Under the pieces are notes generated by a model. It saw only the letters and a program-made list of their open reading frames with translations, made no database searches and had not been told where the DNA came from. A stretch of 64,000 nucleotides of DNA, taken from contig NZ_JADE01000006.1 of the NCBI RefSeq assembly GCF_000518225.1, positions 62,001 through 126,000 on the forward strand, read 5' to 3'. Positions 15,126 to 25,042 of this stretch are shown here, piece after piece. The stretch is from Helicobacter pametensis ATCC 51478. Lineage in GTDB: Bacteria > Campylobacterota > Campylobacteria > Campylobacterales > Helicobacteraceae. Position 1 is the stretch's first letter, and every line of letters starts with the position of its first letter. The translations under genes and the position numbers were made by a program.

Positions 15126-17690
15126 ATGAAAACACAAATCAATCACAATAGAAGGAATTTACTCAAATATGCAGGACTCTTTGCCTCTATCCCATTTGTG
15201 AGCCAACTGACAGACAAAAGCACGCTTCTAGCCGCAGGAGCCAATAAATTTAGCACCGATCTTGTGCTCAATGGTGAGGTCTATACAGCAGCGCATTGGG
15301 GGATCATCAAGGTCAAGGTTAAAAATGGAAAAGCCGTGGTGAGCTCTGATGCTTTGAGTAATTCAGATTCGATTTATATGTCTGATGGCAAAGCTTTGAA
15401 TTCTCTTGATATGAGAACAAGTGTGCCTGACCTTATCGATGGCAAAAGAGCAAACAGAATCAAAGCCCCAATGGTGAGAAAAAGCTATCTTGAGAAAAAG
15501 TCCAATCATAGAGAGCTCAGAGGAAATGATGAGTGGGTAGAAATTAGCTATGAGCAAGCCATCAAACTAGTCAGTGATGAGGTGAAAAGAATAAGGAAAG
15601 AAAAAGGAGCAAGTGGAATCTATGGAGGTTCTTATGGGTGGCAGAGTAGTGGAAAGCTCCATAGTGCTAGAACCTTGCTTCATCGATTCCTTACAATGGG
15701 CGGTGGGTTTGTAGGGGGGCTTGGAGATTATTCTACTGGTGCTGCTCAAGTGATTATGCCTCATGTGATGGGAACTTTGGAGGTATATGAGCAACAAACC
15801 TCTTGGCCCTTAGTGCTTGAGAATTCAAAGGTAGTAGTGATCTGGGGAGCCAACCCGCTTGCAACTCTCAAACTTGCTTATACAGCAGGAGATAGTAAAG
15901 GTTTGAAATATTTTGAAGAGCTCAAAAAGGCAGCCAAAGCCAAAAAAATCAAAGTTCTATGCATCGATCCTATGAAGAGCGAGACGATTCAGTTTTTTGA
16001 AGACTCAGCAGAGCAAATTTCCCTCACTCCCAACACCGATGTTGCTTTGATGCTTGGAATCATTCACACAATGCTTACAAGTGGAAAATATGACAAGGAA
16101 TTTATCGAAACTTATACAGAGGGATTTGAAAAATTTGCAGAATATGTCCTAGGCAAAACAGATAAAACTCCAAAAGATGCCAAATGGGCTTCTAAAATCT
16201 CAGGAGTGAGTGAGAAGAAAATCAAAGAATTAGCAAAGCTTTTCTTTGAAAATCGCACAATGCTTATGATGGGATGGAATATCCAACGCCAGCATCATGG
16301 AGAGCAGGCACACTGGATGGCTGTGACTTTGGCTTCTATGATTGGGCAAATCGGACTTGCTGGTGGAGGATTTGGGATCAGCTATCACTATAGCAATGGC
16401 GGAAGCCCTACGACCAATGCCCCCGTTCTTGGCGGGATCAATGTAGGAAAGCCCATCAATGGTGAGAATTGGAAAAATCAAGAAGAGAAAGAAAAAAGTG
16501 GGGCAATTCCTGTAGCAAGAATTGCTGATTGTCTTCTTAATCCTGGAGCGAAACTCCAATACAATGGCCGTGAAATCACTTATCCTGAGATTGATATGAT
16601 TTATTGGGTAGGTGGGAATCCTATGGTGCATCAACAAAATCTCAATAAATATGTCAAAGCTTGGAAGAAACCTAGCACTGTAGTTGTGCATGATATGTAT
16701 TGGACACCAAGTGCCAAGATGGCAGACATCGTCTTCCCTATCGCAACACCTTATGAGCGAAACGATCTCACAATGACTGGAGACTATAGTAATCTCAATA
16801 TTTGTCCTATGAAGCAAGTTGTTGAGAGAATGCCAAAGTCCAAAACTGATTATGAGGTATTTGCAGATTTGGCAAATGCTTGTGGGTTTGGTCAAGAGTT
16901 CAGTGAGGGTGGAAAAAGTGAAATGCAATGGCTAGAGGGCTTTTATACTCAGGCCTATAATCAAGCACAAAAAGCTGGAGTTTTGATGGCAGATGGCAAT
17001 GAAATGCCTGATTTTGCAACCTTTTGGAAAAATAATAAACCTCTTACATTTGCCCCAACTCCAGAGGGTGAAACTTATGTGCGCCATGCAGAGTTTAGAG
17101 AAGATCCGATCCTCAATCCTTTGGGCACGCCAAGTGGAAAGATCGAGATCTATTCTGAAACGATTGCTAAGATGAACTATCAGGATTGCAAAGCTCATCC
17201 AATGTGGTTTGAGCCAATTGAGTGGCTAGGGATGAAAAATAAACCAGCAGAATTTGCACTCATTAGTCCCCACCCAATCAATCGTCTTCACTCTCAGCTT
17301 AGCAATACAAGTCTTAGAGATCAATATGCAGTGGCTGATCGTGAGCCTATTTGGATCAATCCAGTCGATGCCAAGAAAAAGGGAATCAAAAGTGGAGACT
17401 TGGTAAGAGTATTCAATGCGCGAGGTCAGGCTTTGGCAGGAGCTGTGGTGAGCGATGTGATGCCAAGAGGGGTAGTGAGAATCTTTGAGGGGGCTTGGTA
17501 TGATCCAGAAGATGCGGGCAAAGAGGGCAGTATGTGCAAAAATGGATGCCCCAATATGCTCACACTTGATATCCCAACAAGTGAGCTGGCAGATGCCAAT
17601 ATCGCAAGCACTGCACTTGTCAATATCGAGAAATTTAAAGGCAAAGCACCCAAGCTTACAGCCTTTGAACCACCAAAAGGTGCAAAGTAA
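15126..17690 (+). CDS. torA: TorA/BisC-type molybdoenzyme (TMAO/DMSO reductase)
   Basis: The 854-residue periplasmic enzyme reduces TMAO and similar N- or S-oxides as terminal electron acceptor. The Tat signal HNRRNLLKYAG is at residues 8-18. Like TorA, and unlike iron-sulfur members of the family, it has no N-terminal cysteine cluster. YGGSYGWQSSGKLHSARTLL and GDYSTGAAQVIMPHVMG match the TorA active-site region, the serine of YSTGA being the expected molybdenum ligand. HGEQAHWMAVTLASMIGQIG and the C-terminal molybdopterin-binding domain follow. Biotin or methionine sulfoxide are alternative substrates. AAGGAG precedes the ATG. No chaperone gene (TorD) is adjacent. Confidence 0.9.
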   Translation: MKTQINHNRRNLLKYAGLFASIPFVSQLTDKSTLLAAGANKFSTDLVLNGEVYTAAHWGIIKVKVKNGKAVVSSDALSNSDSIYMSDGKALNSLDMRTSVPDLIDGKRANRIKAPMVRKSYLEKKSNHRELRGNDEWVEISYEQAIKLVSDEVKRIRKEKGASGIYGGSYGWQSSGKLHSARTLLHRFLTMGGGFVGGLGDYSTGAAQVIMPHVMGTLEVYEQQTSWPLVLENSKVVVIWGANPLATLKLAYTAGDSKGLKYFEELKKAAKAKKIKVLCIDPMKSETIQFFEDSAEQISLTPNTDVALMLGIIHTMLTSGKYDKEFIETYTEGFEKFAEYVLGKTDKTPKDAKWASKISGVSEKKIKELAKLFFENRTMLMMGWNIQRQHHGEQAHWMAVTLASMIGQIGLAGGGFGISYHYSNGGSPTTNAPVLGGINVGKPINGENWKNQEEKEKSGAIPVARIADCLLNPGAKLQYNGREITYPEIDMIYWVGGNPMVHQQNLNKYVKAWKKPSTVVVHDMYWTPSAKMADIVFPIATPYERNDLTMTGDYSNLNICPMKQVVERMPKSKTDYEVFADLANACGFGQEFSEGGKSEMQWLEGFYTQAYNQAQKAGVLMADGNEMPDFATFWKNNKPLTFAPTPEGETYVRHAEFREDPILNPLGTPSGKIEIYSETIAKMNYQDCKAHPMWFEPIEWLGMKNKPAEFALISPHPINRLHSQLSNTSLRDQYAVADREPIWINPVDAKKKGIKSGDLVRVFNARGQALAGAVVSDVMPRGVVRIFEGAWYDPEDAGKEGSMCKNGCPNMLTLDIPTSELADANIASTALVNIEKFKGKAPKLTAFEPPKGAK

Positions 17691-17765
17691 CTCATCAAAA
17701 CTCTAAAAGGGGGAGGGAGGGGGTTGAATAGAATCCCTTGTATTTAATGTTTGGATCTTGTGAGG

Positions 17766-18626
17766 TTAGCTGTATCTCAATCCTGTGTATTCTGTGGGGA
17801 TGAGGCAGTCTTTGGGATCAATTTTGGAAGAGTAGAATCCTTTGTTGTATCCTAGAGCGAAAAGCATCTCAAGTGCTTCAAGTTGGATTGGACTTAGAGA
17901 GATGGATTGTGTGTTGGCATATAGATTGAGATAAGTGTTTAAATCTTCCTCATTTACACGCACTAGATTGCGCTCAAGGAGCATTTTGGAGAGCAGGGGT
18001 TTGTATTTTGTGGCAATTGTGACTGCTTTGGTCAAGACATCTTGGATTGTGATTGCTTGATTGAGTGGGATAGAGCGTGAGATGGCCATACCACCAAGAG
18101 GTAAGGGTAATTCTTTGTGCGTCATCTCTAGCCAAATATCCCACAAAAATGCTTCAACAACAAGAGAAGGATCAAAATTGAGAATTGATTCATGAATCAA
18201 AACCCCAGCATCGACTTCTCCACTCAAAACAGCTCCTTCAATTTCTAAGAAATTTTTATACACGATGCGTGCATTTGGGTATTTGAGCCTAAAGAGAAGA
18301 GCATTGCTTGTATGTTCTCCACTGAGTGCAACTTTGAAATTTTTCTTAAGTGTAGTTGTTGATTTTTTGATGAGTTTTGGACCATATCCATCACCAAAAC
18401 TCAATCCCGTGGTAAGTAAAGCATAATCTTGCACAATCAGAGGATACACCCCAAAGGAGATCGCGCTTACTTCATAGCGTTTTTGGAGTGCTAGAGCATT
18501 GAGTGTTTGGATATCTAGTGCAAGATTGGAGAAGGGGCATGGAGTATCTACCCACCCAAAGACAATCGCATAATACATAAACAAATCATCAGCATCTGGA
18601 CTATGCGCGATACAAATCTCTCTCAT
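17766..18626 (-). CDS. mqnD: 1,4-dihydroxy-6-naphthoate synthase MqnD
   Basis: The 286-residue enzyme acts in the futalosine route to menaquinone, the only respiratory quinone pathway of Helicobacter, converting cyclic dehypoxanthine futalosine to 1,4-dihydroxy-6-naphthoate. It starts MREICIAHSPDADDLFMYYAI, where SPDxDD is the family signature, and contains ISFGVYPLI and GDGYGPKLIKK. The frame extends 26 codons upstream to 18704, but AAGG before 18626 and the family length favour this start. It is transcribed away from recA. MqnA is a related alternative but fits less well. Confidence 0.85.
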   Translation of the reverse strand: MREICIAHSPDADDLFMYYAIVFGWVDTPCPFSNLALDIQTLNALALQKRYEVSAISFGVYPLIVQDYALLTTGLSFGDGYGPKLIKKSTTTLKKNFKVALSGEHTSNALLFRLKYPNARIVYKNFLEIEGAVLSGEVDAGVLIHESILNFDPSLVVEAFLWDIWLEMTHKELPLPLGGMAISRSIPLNQAITIQDVLTKAVTIATKYKPLLSKMLLERNLVRVNEEDLNTYLNLYANTQSISLSPIQLEALEMLFALGYNKGFYSSKIDPKDCLIPTEYTGLRYS

Positions 18627-18731
18627 ACACCAACCTTCATAGCTAAAATAGATCAAAGATTCTACCAAAATCAAAATCGCAAGCTTTCTTTGAGATAAAA
18701 TCACTTCACTAAAATATCAAGAAGGAATCAA

Positions 18732-19766
18732 ATGAGTATCGATGAACAAAAGAAAAAGGCCATCGAGCTTGCCCTCAAACAAGTAGATAAGGCATTTGGA
18801 AAAGGAGCCTTGGTGCGTTTGGGAGATAAGCAGGTCGAGAAGATTGAATGTATTTCAACAGGTTCGCTCGGGCTTGATATGGCTTTGGGGATTGGGGGGA
18901 TTCCAAAGGGGAGGATTATAGAAATTTATGGACCAGAGAGTTCTGGAAAAACGACTTTGAGTTTGCAAATCATTGCAGAATGTCAAAAAAATGGCGGAAT
19001 CTGCGCATTTATCGATGCTGAACATGCATTGGATGTGTATTATGCAAAAAAACTTGGTGTAGATATTGAGAATCTCTTGGTGTCTCAGCCAGATAATGGT
19101 GAGCAAGCACTAGAAATCTTGGAGACGCTGACACGAAGTGGCGCTGTGGATTTGGTTGTTATTGATTCAGTTGCAGCTCTCACGCCTAAGGCTGAGATTG
19201 ATGGAGATATGGGAGATCAGCATGTCGGACTTCAAGCAAGATTGATGAGTCATGCACTCCGCAAAATCACAGGTGTGCTTCATAAAATGAACACGACTTT
19301 GATTTTTATCAATCAGATTCGGATGAAGATTGGGATGATGGGGTATGGAAGTCCAGAGACGACAACGGGTGGAAATGCACTTAAGTTTTATGCAAGTGTG
19401 AGGATTGATATCAGGCGCATCGCAACACTCAAGCAAAATGAGCAACAAATCGGAAATCGTGCCAAAGCCAAGGTCGTCAAAAATAAAGTTGCTCCACCTT
19501 TTAGAGAGGCTGAGTTTGACATCATGTTTGGTGAGGGGATTAGTAAAGAGGGTGAGATTATCGATTATGGCGTGAAGCTAGATATTATTGATAAAAGCGG
19601 AGCATGGCTTAGTTATGGGGCGATGAAGCTTGGTCAGGGGCGTGAAAATGCCAAGCTTTTTTTGAGAGATAATCCAGAGGTGAGTGATGAGATCGTGGGG
19701 AAAATTAAAGAGCAAATTGGTGGGCAGGATGAGATTATGCCATTGCCTGAAGAAGCAGAATTTTAA
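18732..19766 (+). CDS. recA: Recombinase RecA
   Basis: The 344-residue DNA-dependent ATPase performs strand exchange and supports repair and natural transformation. The Walker [10 protein letters not shown] lies near residues 66-74, [10 protein letters not shown] (about 140) is Walker B, and [26 protein letters not shown] contains loop L2. GAAGGAATC precedes the start. The next gene, eno, begins 9 bp after its end, so they form one operon. No LexA box is apparent upstream, as expected in this genus. Confidence 0.97.
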   Translation: MSIDEQKKKAIELALKQVDKAFGKGALVRLGDKQVEKIECISTGSLGLDMALGIGGIPKGRIIEIYGPESSGKTTLSLQIIAECQKNGGICAFIDAEHALDVYYAKKLGVDIENLLVSQPDNGEQALEILETLTRSGAVDLVVIDSVAALTPKAEIDGDMGDQHVGLQARLMSHALRKITGVLHKMNTTLIFINQIRMKIGMMGYGSPETTTGGNALKFYASVRIDIRRIATLKQNEQQIGNRAKAKVVKNKVAPPFREAEFDIMFGEGISKEGEIIDYGVKLDIIDKSGAWLSYGAMKLGQGRENAKLFLRDNPEVSDEIVGKIKEQIGGQDEIMPLPEEAEF

Positions 19767-19775
19767 GGAGAAAGT

Positions 19776-21050
19776 ATGTCAGTGATTACACAAATTGATG
19801 CGATGGAGGTTTTGGATAGTCGAGGTAATCCAACAGTTCGCGTGACTCTTGAGCTAAGTGATGGTGTGTGTGAGAGTGCGATCGTCCCAAGTGGGGCAAG
19901 CACAGGAAAAAGAGAAGCTCTAGAGCTTCGTGATAATGATCGCACAAGATATATGGGCAAAGGTGTTCAAAAGGCATGCAAGCATGTGAATGAAATCATC
20001 AAAGAAGCTTTGATGGGCACAGAATCTGGTCGTCAAAATGATGTAGATTCTGTGATGAGGGCATTGGATGGGACAGAGAATTATTCTTCTCTTGGTGCAA
20101 ATGCGATCTTGGGTGTTAGTATGGCGTATGCGCGAGCAAGTGCAAGATCTTTGGGGATTCCCTTGTATCGCTATCTTGGTGGTGCAAATGCTTGTGTGCT
20201 GCCTGTGCCTATGCTCAATATCATCAATGGTGGAAGCCATGCTGATAATACTGTGGATTTTCAAGAGTATATGATTATGCCTTTGGGGTTTGAGTGTTTT
20301 TCTGAAGGATTGCGAGCCTCAGCAGAGGTCTATCAGAATCTCAAAAAGATTCTCAATGAGAGGGGGGATGTGACAGCTATTGGCGATGAGGGTGGATTCG
20401 CTCCTAATCTCAAAAACAATCAAGAACCCATTGAGGTGATTTTGAAAGCTATTGAAGCGGCAGGATACAAGGCTGGAGATGAGATCGCGATCGCTTTAGA
20501 TGTGGCAAGCAGTGAATTAGTCGGTGAGGATGGGTTATATCATCTTGAGGGTGAGGGACGCAAGCTTAGCTCGCTTGAGCTTGTTGAGTATTATGAGAAT
20601 CTTGTGAGCAAATATCCTATCGTATCGATTGAGGATGGTTTGAGTGAGGATGATTGGGAGGGGTGGAAAATCCTTACTCAAAGACTTGGAGATCGTATTC
20701 AGCTTGTGGGAGATGATTTGTTTGTGACAAATGCACAAATTTTGGCTGAGGGAATTGCACAGGGTGTGGGAAATGCGATTTTGGTCAAACCCAATCAAAT
20801 CGGGAGTGTTTCACAAAGCATGCAGGCAATGAGGCTAGCACAAAGAAATCGCTATCGCTGTGTGATGAGTCATAGAAGTGGAGAGAGTGAAGATAGTTTT
20901 ATCGCTGATTTTGCAGTAGCTTTAAATTGTGGAGAAATCAAGACAGGATCCACAGCACGCAGCGAAAGGATGGCAAAATATAATCGTTTGCTTGAGATTG
21001 AAAGAGAACTAGGGGGCGGAGAATATTTGGGGTGGAATATCTTTCGTTAA
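19776..21050 (+). CDS. eno: Enolase
   Basis: The 424-residue glycolytic and gluconeogenic enzyme interconverts 2-phosphoglycerate and phosphoenolpyruvate with magnesium. It shows [13 protein letters not shown] and [16 protein letters not shown] at the N terminus, [14 protein letters not shown] with a metal-binding Asp, the catalytic lysine region [13 protein letters not shown], and the enolase signature [23 protein letters not shown] precedes the ATG. Its stop overlaps the start of the next gene (TAATG). Confidence 0.97.
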   Translation: MSVITQIDAMEVLDSRGNPTVRVTLELSDGVCESAIVPSGASTGKREALELRDNDRTRYMGKGVQKACKHVNEIIKEALMGTESGRQNDVDSVMRALDGTENYSSLGANAILGVSMAYARASARSLGIPLYRYLGGANACVLPVPMLNIINGGSHADNTVDFQEYMIMPLGFECFSEGLRASAEVYQNLKKILNERGDVTAIGDEGGFAPNLKNNQEPIEVILKAIEAAGYKAGDEIAIALDVASSELVGEDGLYHLEGEGRKLSSLELVEYYENLVSKYPIVSIEDGLSEDDWEGWKILTQRLGDRIQLVGDDLFVTNAQILAEGIAQGVGNAILVKPNQIGSVSQSMQAMRLAQRNRYRCVMSHRSGESEDSFIADFAVALNCGEIKTGSTARSERMAKYNRLLEIERELGGGEYLGWNIFR

Positions 21051-21343
21051 TGCAGGAAAAAGAGCAATTAGATGAGATGTTTGTAGAGCTCCAAGAGGGG
21101 GATGGAGCTAGACAATCAAATGCTAAGCGCGTGATTACTTTATCACTATGTGTTTTGGGAGTTGGGATATATTTATTTTTTCTTTTATTTGGGAGCAATT
21201 CTTGGAGTGTTTTGCTGATGCTCAAAAAAGAAAAAAGTGAACTTGAGACACGAACAGAACGGCTTAGAAAAGAAAATGTGGATTTGCAAAAAACGATTTT
21301 TGAACTAAGAGGATTGGAACCCTCAAGTGAGGAGCAAAAATGA
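21050..21343 (+). CDS. FtsB/DivIC-like cell division protein
   Basis: The 97-residue bitopic protein has a cytoplasmic N terminus (about 1-27), one membrane segment (VITLSLCVLGVGIYLFFLLFG, about 28-48) and a coiled coil (LMLKKEKSELETRTERLRKENVDLQ). This is the architecture of septum formation initiators, which link the divisome in the periplasm. The ATG shares its first base with the eno stop. A GTG at 21032 in frame is the alternative start. The downstream AMIN protein overlaps by 4 bp. Confidence 0.75.
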   Translation: MQEKEQLDEMFVELQEGDGARQSNAKRVITLSLCVLGVGIYLFFLLFGSNSWSVLLMLKKEKSELETRTERLRKENVDLQKTIFELRGLEPSSEEQK

Positions 21344-21936
21344 AAAAAATGCTAGTGATGGTTGCGTTAGTTTTGTTTGCACGGGAAGATCCATTTGAGC
21401 TGAAAATATCACCCAAGACAAGTCCACAGAGTATAGAGGGAGCGATCAGTAAGCCCCTAGATAATATTAAAGTCACACTGCCAACAACGACTAGAATCCT
21501 CAAAGAAGTCAAGTTTGTCTATCAGAAGCTAGATGGATCGATCGCTGAGGAGAGCGTGAAGATTGATTCAGATATTGATTGGCATTATCCTATCAGCATC
21601 TCCCAAATTGAGAATCTTCAAGAAGCAGAGCTAAAAAAGCCTGTAACCTATAAGCTTGATGACTTTGAGCTGACTATTATGGGTAAAAAGATTCAGATTA
21701 GCTCTCCTTATAAATTAGAGCAAATCTTTGTTTTGCCAAAGCCATTTAGAATCATTCTTGATCTCAAACGAAAAGACAAAGTGATCGATCAAACTTTGGC
21801 ACTCAATCGTATGTTTTTCCACGCTTTTTCTGTGGCAACGCATAAGAACTACTATCGCATTTCTCTTGAGCTAGATGGGCAATATGCTTATGATCTTGAG
21901 CAGAATCAAAAGGGATATACCATCACCCTCAAATGA
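21340..21936 (+). CDS. AMIN-domain periplasmic protein
   Basis: The 198-residue protein has a short N-terminal hydrophobic stretch (MKKMLVMVALVLFA) and a C-terminal AMIN-type beta-sandwich domain (about 105-198, LTIMGKKIQISSPYKLEQIFV through GYTITLK). AMIN domains target proteins to peptidoglycan or to the septum. The predicted signal is short and lacks a clear cleavage site. The starts of this gene and of aroK both use ATGA overlaps, so recA, eno, the FtsB-like gene, this gene and aroK are translated as a chain. Confidence 0.7.
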   Translation: MKKMLVMVALVLFAREDPFELKISPKTSPQSIEGAISKPLDNIKVTLPTTTRILKEVKFVYQKLDGSIAEESVKIDSDIDWHYPISISQIENLQEAELKKPVTYKLDDFELTIMGKKIQISSPYKLEQIFVLPKPFRIILDLKRKDKVIDQTLALNRMFFHAFSVATHKNYYRISLELDGQYAYDLEQNQKGYTITLK

Positions 21937-22427
21937 GACATTTGGTCTTGATTGGTTTTATGGGGAGTGGAAAATCAACTTTAAGTATGAGATTATCTCT
22001 AACTCTTGGTATCCCTTTGATCTCTACAGATAAAATGATTGAAGAGATGATGCAGCGATCAATCCCAGAAATTTTTGATGGATTTGGAGAAGAAGTGTTT
22101 CGCCTCAAAGAAAGCGAAGTATTTACCAAGCTTTGCTCTCTTCAAATCCCTCATATTATTGACTGTGGAGGAGGCTTTGGAGCTTATCAAGATGTAAAAA
22201 AGTTGGGGGAAGTTGTGTTTTTGAATTTTAGATTGGAAGAGATTTTGGCAAGACTAGATCAAGATGAATATTCCAAACGCCCGCTATTGCATCAAAGTGA
22301 TCTAAAAGAATTATTTCATAAACGATCTAAACTCTATATGCAGAAAGCTGATTGCGTGCTAGAGAATGATTGTGAGATTGATCGCTTTGTCTGGGAGAGG
22401 GCGCTTAATGCCCCTCTTCTTCCATAA
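21933..22427 (+). CDS. aroK: Shikimate kinase
   Basis: The 164-residue enzyme phosphorylates shikimate at the 3-hydroxyl in aromatic amino acid synthesis. It has the P-loop [12 protein letters not shown] at residues 4-15, the shikimate-binding STDKMIEEM with [20 protein letters not shown] near residue 75, and the lid arginine segment YSKRPLL. Its 3' end overlaps the convergent atpB gene by 23 bp. Confidence 0.93.
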   Translation: MRHLVLIGFMGSGKSTLSMRLSLTLGIPLISTDKMIEEMMQRSIPEIFDGFGEEVFRLKESEVFTKLCSLQIPHIIDCGGGFGAYQDVKKLGEVVFLNFRLEEILARLDQDEYSKRPLLHQSDLKELFHKRSKLYMQKADCVLENDCEIDRFVWERALNAPLLP

Positions 22428-23085
22428 TTGCTCCAGCAATATAGACATAAGTTAGAATCATAAAAACAAAAGCTTGCAAAAAAGCCATCAATGTAAGAAT
22501 GGCAAATGCTGGAAGCGGAGCAAGCCATGGGGCAAGCATCAGCATCACAAGCAAAAACATATCATCCCCTTTGATATTTCCAAACAAACGGAATGATAGT
22601 GAGATGATTCTAGAAAAGTGCGAGATGATTTCTACTGGAAGCATAAGAGGTGCAAGCAAGGGGACAGGTCCCATAAAGTGGGAAAAATACTTCACAAATC
22701 CTTTGGCTTTGATGCCCTCATAATGATAATAAACAAACACAACTAGGGCTAGAACAATAGTAAAACTCCAGCTTGAAGTAGGAGACTCAAAACCTGGGAT
22801 GATCCCAATAGCATTGGAGAAAAAGACAAAAAGAGCAATTGTCGCTGTGAGGGGGAGATATTTCACAGCAATCTCTCGACTGACTACATCGCTAGCTACA
22901 TTTAAAATCCCCTCAACAAACCATTCAAAAATATTTTGTAACCCTTGGGGGATAATTTTGAGATTGTTTGTCGCAAGTTTGGCCAAGATAAGAATCAAAA
23001 ATGCAACAAGAATCGTATAAAACCCGATGATAAAATCATGATCTGAGTTGATTAAGCCCACAAAAGTAAATAATCTTCCTTCCAT
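22405..23085 (-). CDS. atpB: ATP synthase F0 subunit a
   Basis: The 226-residue inner-membrane subunit forms the proton half-channels against the c-ring. The essential arginine is in [16 protein letters not shown] (about residues 155-170), and [10 protein letters not shown] and the hydrophobic helices are typical. It is encoded away from the other F0 genes, as is usual in Helicobacter. The start follows AAAGGTTTCTTGT. The end overlaps aroK on the other strand by 23 bp, so no separate terminator fits between them. Confidence 0.94.
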   Translation of the reverse strand: MEGRLFTFVGLINSDHDFIIGFYTILVAFLILILAKLATNNLKIIPQGLQNIFEWFVEGILNVASDVVSREIAVKYLPLTATIALFVFFSNAIGIIPGFESPTSSWSFTIVLALVVFVYYHYEGIKAKGFVKYFSHFMGPVPLLAPLMLPVEIISHFSRIISLSFRLFGNIKGDDMFLLVMLMLAPWLAPLPAFAILTLMAFLQAFVFMILTYVYIAGAIMEEEGH

Positions 23086-23122
23086 ACAAGAAACCTTTCA
23101 ATTGATGAAAAATAAACGGCTA

Positions 23123-23131
23123 ATTATGCCA
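23123..23131 (-). promoter_or_regulatory. Extended -10 promoter of atpB
   Basis: On the minus strand TGGCATAAT fits the extended -10 form and would give a start near 23116 and a leader of about 30 nt. The rest of the gap up to 23311 holds nothing I can identify. Confidence 0.45.
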
Positions 23132-23311
23132 AAAACTTCATAAGAAGATTTTAGATTTGTGACCGATAGAGGGTCTTTTGAGGGAAGTGGGATGAAAGAT
23201 TGGGGACTGAAAATATCTTGATCAAGATTTTAAGAAAAAGATTGTGATGGCTTAGAAATATTGGGTGCTAGAGCAAGATAAAAAGCAGAGATTTGGATAG
23301 GATGATCAACT

Positions 23312-23350
23312 CCTCAAAAGAGATGATATTAGTCGCAATATCTTTTGAGG
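23312..23350. repeat. Bulged inverted repeat over the aguB stop codon
   Basis: CCTCAAAA (23312-23319) pairs with TTTTGAGG (23343-23350), and GATATT (23325-23330) pairs with AATATC (23337-23342), leaving a 6-base loop and a 5-base bulge. The structure covers the aguB stop codon. It lacks a T-run on the minus strand, so mRNA end protection is more likely than termination. Confidence 0.4.
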
Positions 23351-24213
23351 ATGTCTTGGTAGGATTCGATTCGACGGTCACGCAAAAATGGCCATATACG
23401 CCTGACTTCTTCACTTCTCTTCAAATCAATCTGGACTTGTAGGATTTCTTCTTGATCTGTGCTTCCCATGATGAGTTCTTCACCCTGTGCTCCAAAGGCA
23501 AAGCTTGATCCCCAGAAGCAAATCCCCTCCATCACCCCACTTGCATCACTCTCAAATCCAACACGATTGACGGCAATTGTGGGGATTCCATTGGCGATCG
23601 CATGCCCTCTTTGAATCCCAATCCAAGCCTCTCTTTGACGATCTTTTTCTTCTTGAGAATCGCTTGGAAACCATCCAATCGCTGTGGGATAGATGAGGAG
23701 ATCAGCACCTTTTAGTGCCATGATTCTCGCACCTTCAGGATACCATTGATCCCAACACACCATCACTCCTAGTTTGCCCAGACTTGTTTTGATCGGCTCA
23801 AACCCTAGATCTCCTGGTGTAAAGTAGAACTTTTCATAAAAGCCAGGATCATCAGGAATGTGCATTTTGCGATATTTGCCAGCGATGCTTCCATCACTTT
23901 CAAAAACGACAGCAGTATTATGATAAAGCCCAGCACTTCGACGCTCAAAGAGTGAAGTGACAAGCACAACGGAAGCTTCTTTGGCAACTTGAGCAAAGAA
24001 TTTCACATCATCTTGGAAATCCAGAGCATAATCAAAAAAATGCACATCTTCACTTTGACAAAAATATTCTTGAGTGTGCAATTCTTGCAGTATCACAAGC
24101 TTAGCCCCAAGCTTTGAGGCTTGTAAAACTTGCTCTTTTGTAAATTCTAGAGTTTTATGCTTTGTGCCCTTAAAGGCATGTTGAATAAGTGCTGCTCTAA
24201 GGATGTCCATCAT
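23329..24213 (-). CDS. aguB: N-carbamoylputrescine amidase
   Basis: The 294-residue nitrilase-superfamily enzyme hydrolyses N-carbamoylputrescine to putrescine, CO2 and ammonia in polyamine synthesis. The full Glu-Lys-Cys triad is visible: E in LVILQELHTQEYF (about residue 43), K in YRKMHIPDDPGFYEKF and C in GVMVCWDQWYPEGARI. The length agrees with AguB. The start overlaps the stop of the small acidic gene upstream (ATGATG across TGA), so either the ATG at 24213 or the one at 24210 may be used. Confidence 0.9.
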   Translation of the reverse strand: MMDILRAALIQHAFKGTKHKTLEFTKEQVLQASKLGAKLVILQELHTQEYFCQSEDVHFFDYALDFQDDVKFFAQVAKEASVVLVTSLFERRSAGLYHNTAVVFESDGSIAGKYRKMHIPDDPGFYEKFYFTPGDLGFEPIKTSLGKLGVMVCWDQWYPEGARIMALKGADLLIYPTAIGWFPSDSQEEKDRQREAWIGIQRGHAIANGIPTIAVNRVGFESDASGVMEGICFWGSSFAFGAQGEELIMGSTDQEEILQVQIDLKRSEEVRRIWPFLRDRRIESYQDILKRYCD

Positions 24214-24365
24214 TCATCCTCATATTCACTATCTGGATTCTGATAATCATCATCATCATATCCTTGGTAATAATCATTTCCCCCATCTTCCTCATCTTCA
24301 ATGTATTCTTCTTCATAATCAAGGATGTCTTCATCTTCTTGATAGCAATAGATTTTCTCACTCAT
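24210..24365 (-). CDS. 51-residue very acidic protein
   Basis: On the minus strand GGAG precedes an ATG at 24365 and 51 codons ending in TGA, overlapping the aguB start by up to 4 bp. The protein begins MSEKIYCYQEDEDILDYEEE. Roughly half of its residues are Asp or Glu, with many Tyr and Asn, and basic residues are nearly absent apart from K4. It has no hydrophobic core and is probably disordered. It lies between tcdA (2 bp upstream) and aguB in one operon, so it is likely real although shorter than common gene-calling limits. The function is unknown. Confidence 0.65.
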   Translation of the reverse strand: MSEKIYCYQEDEDILDYEEEYIEDEEDGGNDYYQGYDDDDYQNPDSEYEDE

Positions 24366-24367
24366 AA

Positions 24368-25042
24368 TCACTCCTTATATTTAGCTTGAATATCACGCAA
24401 GATTTCACTCGCGATTTGTAACCCAAAGCTTCCAGTCACGACATTGCAGCTCCCAAGAGCCTTGCAGTGAGGCACTTCATCAGAAAATATTACTTTAAAA
24501 TTCCCTCTAAAGCGCTGTTTTTTGAGATTGTCTCGAAACTTTTTAGCAAACCGATCCCCATGGCTTTTCCAAATATTTGAGACCTTAATGAGGAGAGGGT
24601 TGAGTTTTTTCGCACTTCCTGTTGAGCTGATATAGGATCCAAATCTTCTACCTTGTGCTTTTTGAGCTAGGAGAATCTTGGCATTGATGTCATCGATGGC
24701 ATCCACAATGTAATCAAACTGATCAAAATCAAGAGTTTGCAAAAATTCACTTGTGACTTGTGCATGGATTGGAGTGATTCCTTGATAGAGTTTTGAGAGA
24801 GCTTGGACTTTGACTTCACCCACTGCTTCAGAGCCGATTTGGCGATTTTGATTGGTGATATCAAAAACATCTTTATCGATAATTGTGATTTGCGTGATTC
24901 CGCTTCGATAGAGTGCATCTAGGGCATATCCACCCACGCCCCCAACTCCAAAAATAAGTACTTTTATGTTTTGCATTGTCTCAAAATGGGGGCCAAAAAT
25001 AATTCTTGAGCGAGTGTAGCGATCGATGATGGGAGTACTCAT
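24368..25042 (-). CDS. tcdA: TcdA/ThiF-like E1 enzyme (tRNA t6A dehydratase family)
   Basis: The 224-residue ATP-dependent adenylating enzyme belongs to the ThiF/MoeB superfamily. TcdA members convert t6A at tRNA position 37 to the cyclic form ct6A. It shows RYTRSRIIFG, the nucleotide loop IFGVGGVGGYALDAL, the DxxNQNRQ motif (DITNQNRQIG) and ViDAIDD (YIVDAIDDI). The ATG at 25042 overlaps the surE stop (ATGA), and AAGGAT sits at the right distance. The ATG at 25051 is too close to that site. MoeB or ThiF roles are less likely since no partner genes are near. Confidence 0.8.
   Translation of the reverse strand: MSTPIIDRYTRSRIIFGPHFETMQNIKVLIFGVGGVGGYALDALYRSGITQITIIDKDVFDITNQNRQIGSEAVGEVKVQALSKLYQGITPIHAQVTSEFLQTLDFDQFDYIVDAIDDINAKILLAQKAQGRRFGSYISSTGSAKKLNPLLIKVSNIWKSHGDRFAKKFRDNLKKQRFRGNFKVIFSDEVPHCKALGSCNVVTGSFGLQIASEILRDIQAKYKE

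Noticed and set aside
17691-17765. G-rich gap between torA and mqnD as a terminator
   Set aside because: Only a weak GGG/CCC pairing exists and no stable stem with a T-run is found.
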